From NCBI GenBank assembly GCA_944325705.1, contig CALVBB010000012.1, forward strand, positions 1-60,024: 60,024 nt of DNA, written 5' to 3'. The notes beneath the pieces were generated by a model. That model searched no databases, was not told the DNA's origin, and was given only the letters and a program-made list of their open reading frames with translations. Numbering within the stretch: position 1 is the stretch's first letter; every line of letters begins with the position of its first letter. A program made the position numbers and the translations under genes. Shown here in pieces: positions 40,894 to 50,433 of the stretch. This DNA comes from Candidatus Gastranaerophilales bacterium. Lineage in GTDB: Bacteria > Cyanobacteriota > Vampirovibrionia > Gastranaerophilales > Gastranaerophilaceae.

Positions 40894-43399
40894 TACAATA
40901 AGAATAAATGAACTGGCTAAAGAATTAAAATTAACAAGCAAAGAAGTGATAGAAAAGCTCGCGCAGATTTCTATTACCGGAAAAACTCATTCCAGCACCC
41001 TTACAGTCGATCAGGTAAGACGGTTGAAAGACTTTATCAATGCGGGTTCCGTAAAAGAAGTCAAAAAGCCTAAAGCTTTTGTTGTAAAAAAAGCAAAAAT
41101 TCAGGAAGAAAAAAAAGAACAGGAAAAAACTAAAGAAGCCGAAGAAAAAAAATCCACAGAAGAAACAGAAATAAAACGTCCGAAAATAGAAATTGTTAAA
41201 CCTCAAAGCCGCCTTGAAATTGTCAGACGAGCACCGCGTCCGCAGCCCGGAGAAGCCCAGACACAGTCCGCCAGACCGCCTTTCAAAAAAGACGGCGAAA
41301 GAAAATTCCCGCCAAGAGGAGCTAAACCTGACGGAACTAAAAAACCGTTTCCGGCAAAAGAAGGAGCAGACGGAAAAAATACCGCGGTTAAACGTCCGGA
41401 AAGACCGGAAGGCGCAAAACAGCCTATACAACGCCGCATAATTTCTCAGGACATATATGAAAATAAAGGTTCAGGCAAACGCCGCTCCGACAACAAACGC
41501 AAGGATAAAGAGTTTAACAAAAAGGAAGAACAGGAAAGAATTTCCTTAGAAAAAGCCGCGGCACAAAAACATAAAAAGAAAGTTCATAAAGATGAAGAAG
41601 TAAAAGAAGTCACTTCAATTGTTGTCAATCACGCAATGACAATATCAGAACTTTCAGAAAAAATTCAGAAAACACCGGCAGAAATCGTAAAATTTCTTAT
41701 GATGAACGGGATTATGGCAACAGTTAACCAGCTTATTGATGTTGATGTCATCAAAAAAATCTGTGCGGAATATAATCTGGAAGTGCTTGATGAAGATTTA
41801 GACGCATATATAGAAGAAGAACTCGAAAAAGAACAGGAAAAGAAAGCCCTGACAGAAGTTGATAAAAAATTACTTAAAAAGAGAGCGCCTGTTGTTAGTA
41901 TTATGGGGCACGTAGACCACGGTAAAACAACATTACTCGACAGCATCCGCGCATCAAAACACAAAATTGTTGCAACTGAAGTCGGCGGAATTACACAGTC
42001 AATCGGTGCCTATACGGTTTATTTAGACAACAATAAAGAGAAGAAAATCGTATTTGTTGACACTCCGGGGCACGAAGCTTTTACGGAAATGAGAGCCCGC
42101 GGGGCAAAAGCCACAGATATTGCAATTCTTGTTGTTGCTGCAGATGACGGTATCATGCCGCAGACAATTGAAGCAATTAACCATGCCAAGGCTGCAGATG
42201 TGCCGATTATTGTTGCAGTAAACAAAATTGATAAACCCGGTGCAAATCCTGATAAAATTCTCCAGCAGCTTACAGAACACGGACTTGTGCCAGAAGAATG
42301 GGGCGGAGATACAATTACAGTAAAGGTTTCGGCATTACAGGGCACCGGTATAGATGAATTGTTAGAATATATCCTTCTTGTTGCTGATATTCAGGATTTA
42401 AAAGCCAATCCGAAAGCAGAAGCTTCAGGGGTTGTTATTGAAGCAAACTTAGACAAGGGTAAAGGGCCTGTTGCAACATTACTTGTTCAAAATGGAACAT
42501 TAAGAATCGGCAACTGCGTGGTTGTCGGAACAGCATGCGGCAGAGTGCGCGCCCTTTTATCCGACAGCGGTGAAAAAATTCAAAAAGCAGAACCTTCTAC
42601 TCCTGTAGAAATCTTAGGGTTAACAGAAGTTCCTCAGGCAGGCGACAGGTTTGAAGTTGTTAAAAACGAAAAAGAAATGAAAGCAATCGTTGAAAAACGC
42701 AAAGAAAAAGAACGCGACAAACGATTAGAAGCTATGCTTCCGGCTCATATCAGACGTGAAGCGGTTGCAGGGGATGAAGATATTCCACAGCTTAACCTGA
42801 TTATAAAAGCAAACACACACGGTTCGGCAGAAGCGGTATCACAGGCGATTGCCCAGCTTGAATCCAAAGAAATTACAACAAAAATTATTCACGTAGGGGT
42901 CGGAGATATTTCAGAAGCAGATGTAATGCTTGCCTCAGCATCGGGAGCGCTAATCTTAGGATTTACGGTAAAAACAGACAACAAAGCCGCTGCTGCTGCT
43001 GATAGAGAAGGGGTTACCATTAAAACTTACGATATTATTTATCAGGTTCTTGAAGATATGGAAAAAACAATGTTGTCACTTCTCCAGCCTGAAATCAAGG
43101 AGGTTGAACTTGGTAAAGCCGAAGTTCGTCAGGTATTTACAATAGGCAAGACCACAAAAATTGCCGGCTGCTATGTTACAGAAGGCAAAATTGTAAGAAG
43201 CAAAGCTGCAAGACTTCTCCGTAACGGCGAAGAAATATTTAAAGGTGCAATTGATCAATTGAAACGTTTCAAAGATGATGTAAAAGAAGTTGCACAGGGA
43301 TTTGAATGTGGTATATCGTTCAGCAAATGGAATGATATTGAAGTTGGCGATATAATAGAAGTTTCAACAACCGAAGAAGTTGAACGCGACAGCCTATAA
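40883..43399 (+). CDS. infB: translation initiation factor IF-2
   Basis: GTPase that places fMet-tRNA in the ribosomal P site. The 838-residue product has the IF2 N-domain ([19 protein letters not shown]), a long Lys/Glu/Pro-rich linker (about 55-240), a second IF2_N, and the G-domain with [18 protein letters not shown] and NKIDKP (about 339-460), followed by domains II, III and the C-terminal fMet-tRNA-binding part. All GTPase motifs are intact. The stop abuts a pilin remnant on the other strand. Confidence 0.98.
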   Translation: MSFDTIRINELAKELKLTSKEVIEKLAQISITGKTHSSTLTVDQVRRLKDFINAGSVKEVKKPKAFVVKKAKIQEEKKEQEKTKEAEEKKSTEETEIKRPKIEIVKPQSRLEIVRRAPRPQPGEAQTQSARPPFKKDGERKFPPRGAKPDGTKKPFPAKEGADGKNTAVKRPERPEGAKQPIQRRIISQDIYENKGSGKRRSDNKRKDKEFNKKEEQERISLEKAAAQKHKKKVHKDEEVKEVTSIVVNHAMTISELSEKIQKTPAEIVKFLMMNGIMATVNQLIDVDVIKKICAEYNLEVLDEDLDAYIEEELEKEQEKKALTEVDKKLLKKRAPVVSIMGHVDHGKTTLLDSIRASKHKIVATEVGGITQSIGAYTVYLDNNKEKKIVFVDTPGHEAFTEMRARGAKATDIAILVVAADDGIMPQTIEAINHAKAADVPIIVAVNKIDKPGANPDKILQQLTEHGLVPEEWGGDTITVKVSALQGTGIDELLEYILLVADIQDLKANPKAEASGVVIEANLDKGKGPVATLLVQNGTLRIGNCVVVGTACGRVRALLSDSGEKIQKAEPSTPVEILGLTEVPQAGDRFEVVKNEKEMKAIVEKRKEKERDKRLEAMLPAHIRREAVAGDEDIPQLNLIIKANTHGSAEAVSQAIAQLESKEITTKIIHVGVGDISEADVMLASASGALILGFTVKTDNKAAAAADREGVTIKTYDIIYQVLEDMEKTMLSLLQPEIKEVELGKAEVRQVFTIGKTTKIAGCYVTEGKIVRSKAARLLRNGEEIFKGAIDQLKRFKDDVKEVAQGFECGISFSKWNDIEVGDIIEVSTTEEVERDSL

Positions 43400-43749
43400 T
43401 TATAATTTATACGGATAATCGTCTTTAAATTCCCATCTGTCAAAGTCCAAAAGACTTGAACACCTGTATGGGGTATTTGCACAGTTTCTAAGAGCATCTT
43501 CCCGGGTTAATGCTCCATTTTTAGCTGTACAAAAACTTTTTTAAGGTTTCCACAGCGTTGTAACCGTTGAGCTTCGTCTAAACAGAAATAAAAAACAAAC
43601 TGATCACGGCCCCAAGAATTCGGTAACTTCTCCCCGTTAATATCAAATACAACATCCATACAACCGCCATTATTTAAAGCGAAACTTGAGCCATCAGACA
43701 GATGACTGAACTTTCGGGCAAACATTACTCTCAAAGCCTGATTTCCCAC
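43400..43749 (-). pseudogene. 5'-truncated, frameshifted pilin remnant
   Basis: On the minus strand the C-terminal half of a pilin can be read: GSSFALNNGGCMDVVFDINGEKLPNSWGRDQFVFYF (in sense, 43620-43695), typical of the family. After KKVF a one-base shift near 43530 (in GTTTTTG or the preceding A-run) moves the frame; the next frame continues CTAKNGALTREDALRNCANTPYRC and ends WEFKDDYPYKL, matching the end of pilin 24648. The N-terminal helix is missing. The stop is directly next to the infB stop. Confidence 0.8.
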
Positions 43750-43908
43750 AAATTAAAGAGTGAATCTATGCGCTACACAGAAATGAAATTAATCTGCAAA
43801 ATTCTCGGCTACAGGATTTATATTGATTTTGACGAAATTCGTCTAGGACAGTAAGTTATATTCATTTATAATCTTTTTATGCTACAATCCTTTTAAAAGG
43901 AGAAATTT

Positions 43909-44253
43909 ATGACGCTCAGAAACGAACGTGTACGAAAAGAATTAATGCGCGACATCTCTGAAATCTTAAGAAAAGAAATCAGAGGGCTTGAAGGTGTTGT
44001 ATCTATTGTAGATGTAGAAGTTTCTCATGACAATTCTTTTGCAAAAGTAATCTACAGTGTACTGGGTTCAAATGAACAGATTGAAAAATCAAAAGACGTA
44101 ATCGAACGCAGTACCGGAAAAATCAGATACGAAGTCGGTCAGAGAATACGATTGAGATTAACACCGGAATTGAAATTTGTCTACAGCGATTCGCTTGAAA
44201 AAGGTTCTAAAGTAAGCGAAATCATCGATAAAATTTCAAGAGGAGAAATATAG
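43909..44253 (+). CDS. rbfA: ribosome-binding factor A
   Basis: A 114-residue 30S maturation factor of KH-like fold. NERVRKELMRDISEILRKEI, VSIVDVEVSHDNSFAKVIYSVLG and the C-terminal RLRLTPELKFVYSDSLEKGSKVSEIIDKI (in sense) follow the family closely. AAAAGGAGAAATTT is a strong ribosome binding site. It is followed 2 bp later by truB, the conserved rbfA-truB order downstream of infB; the pilin remnant interrupts the infB-rbfA junction. Confidence 0.95.
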   Translation: MTLRNERVRKELMRDISEILRKEIRGLEGVVSIVDVEVSHDNSFAKVIYSVLGSNEQIEKSKDVIERSTGKIRYEVGQRIRLRLTPELKFVYSDSLEKGSKVSEIIDKISRGEI

Positions 44254-44255
44254 GA

Positions 44256-45128
44256 TTGCCTGAGAATTGCAAGCTGCTGTTCGGATTTATCAATATCAAC
44301 AAACCTGTAGGCATGACATCTCATGATGTTGTTTCAGTATTACGTAAACTTACAAAAATAAAACAAATAGGCCACAGCGGAACATTAGATCCGTTTGCGG
44401 AAGGGGTTCTGCCCGTTGCAATAGGAAAGGCTGCAAGGCTTATTGAATACCTAAAAGACGATAAAGAATATCTTGCAACGGTACAATTTGGCTCAAATAC
44501 CGCAACTTACGATATAGAAGGCGATGTAACCGAAACTTTTGACAAAAAAGTTACAGCCGAAGAAGTTAAGAAGGCGCTGAAATATTTTGAAGGCGAAATA
44601 TCCCAGATACCGCCGATTTATTCGGCAATAAAAGTTAAGGGCAAAAAACTTTACGAATATGCAAGAAAAGGGGAGGAAGTTCAGGTTCAGCCGCGAAAAG
44701 TGACTATACTCCGGATTGAACTTAAGGATTTTAATGAAGAAAACCAAACCGCACAAATTCTTGTTTCATGCTCAAAAGGCACTTATATACGTTCATTTGC
44801 CTATGATTTAGGGAAACTTCTCGGTTGCGGCGCTCATTTAACAGGTTTAATCCGAACAAAAGCAGGTAATTTCACAATAGAAAACAGCGTCCGGCTTGAT
44901 GGTTTAGAGGTCAGGACAAACTTAATAAACCCGCTTGAGGTGCTGGATTATCCTGTAATAGAACTTACTGAAGAGGAACATACCAGAATTCTGCACGGGC
45001 AGTTTATTAAAAATAAAACATTTGCATGTGTTGATTTTTTAATTTTAGCTTATAATAATAGCATAAGCGCAATCGGTACTGCTGATTGTGATAAAATTTC
45101 AGCAAAGAAGGTGTTTGATACAGTATGA
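44256..45128 (+). CDS. truB: tRNA pseudouridine-55 synthase
   Basis: Makes the universal pseudouridine 55 in the T-loop of tRNA. The 290-residue product has the family start GFININKPVGMTSHDVV and the catalytic HSGTLDPFAEGVLP (Asp in GTLDP), then the GCGAHLTGLIRTKAG segment. No ATG lies early enough; the conserved N-terminus requires a start at the TTG at 44256, served by AGGAG in the rbfA end. It overlaps the DUF2993 gene by an ATGA. Confidence 0.95.
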   Translation: MPENCKLLFGFININKPVGMTSHDVVSVLRKLTKIKQIGHSGTLDPFAEGVLPVAIGKAARLIEYLKDDKEYLATVQFGSNTATYDIEGDVTETFDKKVTAEEVKKALKYFEGEISQIPPIYSAIKVKGKKLYEYARKGEEVQVQPRKVTILRIELKDFNEENQTAQILVSCSKGTYIRSFAYDLGKLLGCGAHLTGLIRTKAGNFTIENSVRLDGLEVRTNLINPLEVLDYPVIELTEEEHTRILHGQFIKNKTFACVDFLILAYNNSISAIGTADCDKISAKKVFDTV

Positions 45129-45997
45129 AAAAATTAATGTTAGCGTTGGGAATTCTACTGTTTAGTGCAAATGTAACATTTGCCGGCTGTCTTACTTTCC
45201 AGTGCCCGTCAAATCCTGAACTGTCAAATGGTTTTGCAAGAGCACTCAGTAATGCAACAGGTACAAACTTTCTCGCTGAAAAGGCCGCCCAGTCTATAAT
45301 TAAAAGCCAGATAAAAAAAGAAGCTAAAGGCAGCTTTAATGTTAAAGTAGACTCATTCAGCGTTCCTGATTTGAAAGCCGGCAGGTTCAAAGGTCTTGAA
45401 ATTACAGGGAAAGACATTATCACAGACGACATCTACCTTTCTTACTTAAAGCTCAAAACCCTTTGCGATTATAATTATATCGTTGTGGATTCTAAAAATA
45501 ACACAGCAACATTTAAAGAAGATTTCGGCATGGCATTTGCCGCATCGGTTACGGAAAACGATTTAAACAACACAATGAAAGCCGCAGGCTACAATGCTTT
45601 GATTGATGAACTCAACTCAATCGGCGGAAGCTTTAATCTGTTTAAAATAACAACATCACATGTAAAAATCAGAGATAACAAATTTATGTATGTTGTGCAG
45701 GTAGCCTTCCCGTTTGTTAATACTAAAAAAGATGTTGTATTGACTGCTGATATTAATGTTCACAACGGGAAAATCATTTTTTCACACACAAAATTGATAA
45801 ATGATTACTTTGCAATGGACTTAAGCAGCGCGGCTTACGCAATAAATTACCTGAACCCGCTGAATTTCACCCTGAAAATTCTTGAAAACAAAGATGCTGA
45901 TATGCAGGTGGAAGAAGCAGTTATAAAAGATAATCAGATAAATGTGGACGGCACAATTCTGGTGTTAAAAGATGTTGTTACCGAAACTAAGGACTAG
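45125..45997 (+). CDS. exported DUF2993 (LmeA-like) protein
   Basis: A 290-residue secreted protein. The signal peptide (MKKLMLALGILLFSANVTFAG|C) has a FAGC lipobox-like end, so it may be a lipoprotein. The body is the DUF2993 fold: repeated beta-alpha units with GSFNVKVDSFSVPDLKAGRFKGLEITGKDI and ATVTENDLNN-like segments. This family is shared by Cyanobacteria and Actinobacteria and binds phospholipids in LmeA. Overlaps truB by ATGA, so it is co-translated. A role in envelope lipid handling is inference. Confidence 0.82.
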   Translation: MKKLMLALGILLFSANVTFAGCLTFQCPSNPELSNGFARALSNATGTNFLAEKAAQSIIKSQIKKEAKGSFNVKVDSFSVPDLKAGRFKGLEITGKDIITDDIYLSYLKLKTLCDYNYIVVDSKNNTATFKEDFGMAFAASVTENDLNNTMKAAGYNALIDELNSIGGSFNLFKITTSHVKIRDNKFMYVVQVAFPFVNTKKDVVLTADINVHNGKIIFSHTKLINDYFAMDLSSAAYAINYLNPLNFTLKILENKDADMQVEEAVIKDNQINVDGTILVLKDVVTETKD

Positions 45998-46000
45998 AGT

Positions 46001-46627
46001 ATGAAGAAAAAATCATCGTCAAATCAAAATTTATTGTTAGGAATAATAGCTGTAATAATGGTTGCAGCAGCAGTGTTTATGGGATTAAAACTTCTCGGCC
46101 CGGGCAATACCGGAACAGAAATTCCTGAACAGCAGCAGCCGGAACCTCCGGTCGCGGAAAAACCTTCTGAAACACCTGATACTCCGGAGACCGAAAAACC
46201 TAAAGAATACGTGAACGTTGTCTTTATCGGACAGAATGAAAACCATGAAGAAGTTTATAAAATAGTAAAACGCGAGTACGATCCGGACATCGACGGCTCA
46301 AAACTTAAGTACGCTATAAATACACTTATACTCGGGCCGAAAGCCGGAGAAAAGTCAAAGGGAATTTATTCTGAAATACCTTCCGGAACAGAGGTTATAA
46401 ATGTTCAGGAACGCCCTGACAAAGTTATAATCAATCTTTCCTCAAACTTTGAATACGGCGGTGGAACAGACAGCGTTTACAAAAGGCTTTATCAGTTGAT
46501 AAAAACAGCCGGACGCAATACTGAAAAACCTGTTTATCTATATATTGAAGGCAAACAGGCTGATGTAATCGGCGGCGACGGAATTATGATAACCCAGCCA
46601 TTAACAGAAAATTCATTAGGTGAGTAA
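46001..46627 (+). CDS. membrane-anchored GerMN-domain protein
   Basis: A 208-residue protein with an N-terminal anchor (about 11-31), a Pro/Glu-rich linker (about 42-70) and a C-terminal GerMN domain (about 72-200; ALNTLILGP-type signature seen as YAINTLILGPKAGEKSKGIYSEIP, then VINLSSNF). GerMN domains bind peptidoglycan-related partners and are found well outside spore formers. It is 3 bp from the DUF2993 gene in the same operon. Envelope function is likely; nothing here suggests sporulation. Confidence 0.82.
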   Translation: MKKKSSSNQNLLLGIIAVIMVAAAVFMGLKLLGPGNTGTEIPEQQQPEPPVAEKPSETPDTPETEKPKEYVNVVFIGQNENHEEVYKIVKREYDPDIDGSKLKYAINTLILGPKAGEKSKGIYSEIPSGTEVINVQERPDKVIINLSSNFEYGGGTDSVYKRLYQLIKTAGRNTEKPVYLYIEGKQADVIGGDGIMITQPLTENSLGE

Positions 46628-46633
46628 GTCCGG

Positions 46634-46900
46634 ATGGAAAAAGATTTGGATTACTACTTAAACCTTGACTGGACGCTGATTGAAGGCAAGGATTTGGATT
46701 TTGAAGGCAAGCCATATCATTACGTTATGATAGAAGAAATTCCGAGCTTTTGTTTTTGCGCTAAAACTGCCGAAAAGGCGCGTGAAAATTACAAAAAACA
46801 GCTTAAACTTAATCTTATGGTAATGCTGGAAAGCGGAGAACACATAAAAGAACCGGGCGAAGAGGATGATGAACCGGATTGGGAAAGTCTCTGCCCGTAA
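46634..46900 (+). CDS. HicB-like protein without HicA
   Basis: An 88-residue acidic protein. GKPYHYVMIEEIPSFCFCAKTAEKARENYKKQLKLNLMVM follows the HicB antitoxin-like partial RNase H fold (the Y.v.v.eipg....gdT.eEA..n...al pattern). No HicA toxin lies beside it; the C-terminal DNA-binding part is also absent. It may be a degenerate antitoxin or a stand-alone relative. It precedes pilin locus C by 28 bp on the same strand, so the two may share a transcript. Confidence 0.7.
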   Translation: MEKDLDYYLNLDWTLIEGKDLDFEGKPYHYVMIEEIPSFCFCAKTAEKARENYKKQLKLNLMVMLESGEHIKEPGEEDDEPDWESLCP

Positions 46901-46928
46901 CACAAATAAACAAGAAAGGAGAAAATAA

Positions 46929-47922
46929 ATGGGAAACACAATTATAGCTTCAAATCTGAAAAAGGGGGGGGGGCTTTGCTAGCCCAAAATTGGCTCAGAA
47001 CAAAGATTTCTGGCACTCACTTCTAAATAAATTAAGGCGCGGGGATTTTTTCAAATCTTTTTCCATTACGGACGCAAAACCATCTACCGAATTTGTAAAT
47101 TCGCATCCGCTCATTAACAAATTCTTCCATCTGCACAAGACATACAGAGTTACACACTTCGCAGAGTTCAACGGTTCCATTTGTATCCCGCAGGGAAGGG
47201 CATTAGTTGAACGATTCACTCCTCACCCTTCACTCTTCACTGCTAAAAAAGCCGCTTTCACCCTCGCCGAAGTCCTCATTACCATTGGTATTATCGGCGT
47301 TGTAGCTGCCATGACCTTACCGGCGCTTATTCAAAACAAACAGAACAAGGAATTACAAACAGCTCTCCTGAAAAATTACAGTATAATTCAGCAGGTTCTA
47401 GAAAAAATGGCACTTGACAGGGGAGCACGCCCGAAAACCTCTGATTTTGGTTATCTTGAATTTGCACCGGAATTTATGAAGTATTTTAACCACACTGTAA
47501 AATGTTCAGAAAGTCAAGAAGGCTGTGCAAGCAAAACAGAAAATGAAAATGACAGTACAGATAAAACTCTAATAAAAGAATATCTTACTTATAACAAATC
47601 ACGCAATGTCAGCACAACATATTTTGATGACGGGAAATTCCGGACAGTTACAGAATATTATTTGTTTGAAAACCAAAACTCCGACTTGCTTATAATAACT
47701 GTTGACGTTAATGGTATAAAAAAGAAACCAAATATCTGGGGACATGACCTTTTCAGTTTTCAACTTCTGGAAAACGGAAAACTTGTGCCGGCAGGAACAC
47801 CTGATACGAAATTTCATGATAAAAATACATATTGCTCAGCGAATTCATCAAACAAACTAAATGGCATAGGATGCACCTATTACGCAATTACAGATAGAAA
47901 TTACTGGAAAAATCTGCCATAA
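46929..47922 (+). CDS. long-leader type IV pilin-like protein, locus C (G-tract phase variation, OFF as read)
   Basis: The ATG at 46929 follows AAAGGAG. As read, MGNTIIASNLKKGGG continues LC and stops at TAG (46977). Removing one G (9 instead of 10) gives one frame to 47922: GGGFASPKLAQNKDFWHSLLNKLRRGDFFKSFSI in sense, then a long leader of about 100 residues, the helix AAFTLAEVLITIGIIG and the pilin globular domain (TVDVNGIKKKPNIWGHDLFSFQL, Cys-rich end). A TTG at 46990 is in the pilin frame and could serve as a weak internal start, but it has no ribosome binding site. Homologous in its first 50 codons to loci A and B. The leader also includes an extra block not found in A or B (47105-47260). 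Confidence 0.78.
46964..46973 (+). repeat. poly-G tract (10 G) in pilin locus C
   Basis: Ten consecutive G, 35 bases after the start codon. Nine would be in frame with the pilin. Confidence 0.92.
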
Positions 47923-47924
47923 GT

Positions 47925-49091
47925 TTAGTTATTATAAACCTCAGCATACTGCGGGTTAACGGCAAGCCATTTAAAGGCGGCTTCTTCGGTTTCCGGAATA
48001 TCAATAACGAATGTTCCGCCGTATCTTCCTCTGGAAAACGCCAGGTAACCTTCTTTTGCAAGATTTTGAAAAGCTTTCCTTATTGTATTGGGGCTCAAAT
48101 CCATTTCCTTTGACAATTCCATTATTGAAGGAAGTTTTGCGCCTATTTCATAATTCTCGCTAATCATCCGCTTTATGTAGTTCTGAGTTTTTTCATAATA
48201 ATAAAAAGCAGTCTGCTGTGCCGGTGCAAAAATTGAGGTTTCTTTTTTAATACCTGAAGCAGCCTCATCAGGCAGTTTTATTACAATAGTTCCATATCTG
48301 CCGCGTCGCGGAAGCAGAATGCCTTCATCAACCAGCACTTTTAACGCATCATGGATTGTCTTTATGCTGACTTTTAAAAGCTGAGAAAGTTTTGCATGCG
48401 CTGGAATCTTATCACCTGTCTTAAGATTGGCTGTTATATATTTTTTTAAATCATCCTCAACTTTACTAACAAGTGTTTCCTGCTCCGGAACATCTCCTGT
48501 ATTGAATGCAAAATTTGTATTTTTTAGCAGCCAGCCGGCATCTCTTGAGTTCTTAAATCTGTGCTCGATTATTCCTTCAGTACAGAGATACTCCAGCGCA
48601 AGCCGTGTCGTGTTGGCCGAACACCCGATAATTTCCGCAATCTTTCTTGATGAAGGCAGATATTTTCCGGCTGAAAAATTTTGTTCGAGAATATATTTCT
48701 TTATTGCAGAAACAGCAATTTCGCGTTTTGAAGTCAATTTACGCATATTTGAAGTTCCGGAAGCTTTCCCGCTTTTGATAATAGTTCCAATGCACTGCTT
48801 TGATTCCACATATCCTAAATCTTCAATATATCTCAGTGCGTTTTGAATTGTACCTATACTCACCCCTAAAAAGTACGCCATATCAGATTTTGAAGGCAAA
48901 AGTACTCCTGTTAACGGCACACCGCTGCTTATTTCAGCTTCAATCCACTTAATCATCCATTTTGCAATAGCTATGGCTTTTGATTCAGATATATTTTTTA
49001 AATCCGGAGCTTCCGCATTTATTTCGGAAATCTTCAACTTCCTCATTGTAGATTTCTGCGGCAAAATATAATTATCTTCCTTCATATACAC
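47925..49091 (-). CDS. tandem GntR-type winged-helix regulator (four domains)
   Basis: A 388-residue protein made of four consecutive GntR-like winged helix-turn-helix units at about 38-107, 122-190, 204-273 and 298-365. Each has the same signature: G-x-x-(L/I)-P-(S/A), then a recognition helix of the type (V/C)S-x-x-T-x-x-x-A-(L/F), then an EG or LG wing (LGVSIGTIQNAL, IGCSANTTRLAL, LKVSIKTIHDAL, MDLSPNTIRKAF). No effector-binding domain (FCD, UTRA or aminotransferase) follows, which is unusual. It converges on pilin locus C, 3 bp apart. Target unknown; multi-site or looping DNA binding is inferred. Confidence 0.85.
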   Translation of the reverse strand: MYMKEDNYILPQKSTMRKLKISEINAEAPDLKNISESKAIAIAKWMIKWIEAEISSGVPLTGVLLPSKSDMAYFLGVSIGTIQNALRYIEDLGYVESKQCIGTIIKSGKASGTSNMRKLTSKREIAVSAIKKYILEQNFSAGKYLPSSRKIAEIIGCSANTTRLALEYLCTEGIIEHRFKNSRDAGWLLKNTNFAFNTGDVPEQETLVSKVEDDLKKYITANLKTGDKIPAHAKLSQLLKVSIKTIHDALKVLVDEGILLPRRGRYGTIVIKLPDEAASGIKKETSIFAPAQQTAFYYYEKTQNYIKRMISENYEIGAKLPSIMELSKEMDLSPNTIRKAFQNLAKEGYLAFSRGRYGGTFVIDIPETEEAAFKWLAVNPQYAEVYNN

Positions 49092-49185
49092 ACAAATCCT
49101 TTTTGATTTACTAATAATACACTATTTATAAAAAAACATCAATACGTTTTTTGTTATTATATTAAGAAGAATTTACAAAAACAGC

Positions 49186-49215
49186 AAAGGTGCAAGACCG
49201 AAATCTCACACCTTT
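49186..49215. terminator. hairpin between GntR-array and RHH genes
   Basis: AAAGGTG/CACCTTT with a 16-nt loop lies between the two minus-strand genes. Termination is possible but the tail is weak. Confidence 0.4.
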
Positions 49216-49248
49216 TCAACCCAAATCCGTGCCGTCCGCTAAGAGAAT

Positions 49249-49437
49249 TTATTCTAACAACTCTTCAAGGATGCTGGCATTTTTACTTGCTGTAGTAGAT
49301 TCACGAACTCTCTGTTTGTAAATGTAAGTACGCAGCGCCTCCCTGATTAATTCACTGCGTGAACGATTTTCTACATCAGCTACCTGATCAATCTTGTTCA
49401 AAAATTCTTCGGGCATTGAAATAAGTACTCGCGCCAT
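49249..49437 (-). CDS. ribbon-helix-helix (CopG-type) regulator
   Basis: A 62-residue protein: ARVLISMPEEFLNKIDQVADVENRSRSELIREALRTYI is the RHH fold with an N-terminal beta strand and two helices, as in CopG, Arc and antitoxins. AAGGAGAATAT precedes the ATG. No toxin gene is adjacent. It may regulate itself or a neighbour such as pyrH; not shown. Confidence 0.85.
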   Translation of the reverse strand: MARVLISMPEEFLNKIDQVADVENRSRSELIREALRTYIYKQRVRESTTASKNASILEELLE

Positions 49438-49688
49438 ATATTCTCCTTTTCTCTATTGTTATAAAATTCTCTTATACTTTAATAAAAACATTCCATTATA
49501 AAAAAGTGCTAAAATTTATATTCTTTTTATATACTATTTTTTCAAAATCACTCCGGGCAAGGATTTTCACCCCCGCATAATTATTTACATTTTGTAATAT
49601 TTGTTTAATTATAACCTTTTATCTTCTGATAAACCTTTACAACATGTCAGGTTTAATATAATATAGTTAATTATAAAAGAGGTCGTTG

Positions 49689-50414
49689 ATGAAAGATAAT
49701 TTAAAATATAAGAGGGTTCTGATAAAAATAAGCGGGGAAGCGCTTCTTGGGGAACAACAGTTCGGTATAGATCAGAATCCCGTCAGAATGATTGCTGAAG
49801 AAATTAAAAAAGCCCGTGATTTAGGGGCAGAAATTGCAGTTGTTGTCGGAGGCGGCAACATTTTCAGAGGTATGCGCAACAGTTCCAAACTCGGCATGGA
49901 TCAGGCGTCCGGAGATTATGTAGGAATGCTTGCAACAGTTATGAACGCTATTGCACTGCAGAGTGCATTTAATCAAATCGGGGTTCCGTGCAGAGTGCAG
50001 AGCGCGCTTGCAATTAATCAGGTGGCAGAGCCTTACATAAGACACAGGGCAATAAGACACCTTGAAAAAGGCAGGGTAGTAATTTTTGCAGCAGGTACCG
50101 GCAATCCTTTTTTTACAACAGATACGGCTGCGGCATTAAGAGCATCCGAAATTAATGCAGAGGCGCTTCTGATGGCGAAAAACGGCGTTGACGGAGTTTA
50201 TACGGACGATCCTAAAACAAACCCTAACGCAAGAAAGTTGGAAAAAATCACTTATGATGACATTATTAAAAACGGTCTTAAAGTCATGGATACCTCTGCC
50301 TGCGCACTATGCAAGCAGAATAATATTCCGATAGTAGTGTTTGACTTTGACGCACCGAACGGCATCTGCAAAATTTTAAATTCGGAAGAAATCGGCACAT
50401 ACATAAGTTTATAA
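49689..50414 (+). CDS. pyrH: uridylate kinase
   Basis: UMP kinase of the amino-acid-kinase family, 241 residues. KRVLIKISGEALLG, VVVGGGNIFRG, ATVMNAIALQ and AAGTGNPFFTTDTAAALRA are diagnostic. The ATG at 49689 follows GAGG; a TTG directly before it is less likely. A TATAAT lies about 27 bp upstream. First gene of pyrH-frr-cdsA-rnc-rpe; rpsB and tsf, often upstream, are missing here. Confidence 0.97.
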   Translation: MKDNLKYKRVLIKISGEALLGEQQFGIDQNPVRMIAEEIKKARDLGAEIAVVVGGGNIFRGMRNSSKLGMDQASGDYVGMLATVMNAIALQSAFNQIGVPCRVQSALAINQVAEPYIRHRAIRHLEKGRVVIFAAGTGNPFFTTDTAAALRASEINAEALLMAKNGVDGVYTDDPKTNPNARKLEKITYDDIIKNGLKVMDTSACALCKQNNIPIVVFDFDAPNGICKILNSEEIGTYISL

Positions 50415-50433
50415 ATTAAAGAAAGAGGTAAAA

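Noticed and set aside
40931-41441. Antisense frames of 78-166 residues within infB
   Set aside because: They are Phe/Ser/Cys-rich mirror images of the Lys/Glu-rich IF-2 linker and have no start signals.
46001-46627. Evidence for sporulation from the GerMN domain
   Set aside because: GerMN occurs in many non-spore-formers, and no other sporulation gene is present in the window.
46634-46900. Complete HicAB toxin-antitoxin pair
   Set aside because: Only a HicB-like domain is present. The flanking genes are a GerMN protein and a pilin, and no HicA-type double-stranded RNA-binding toxin is seen.
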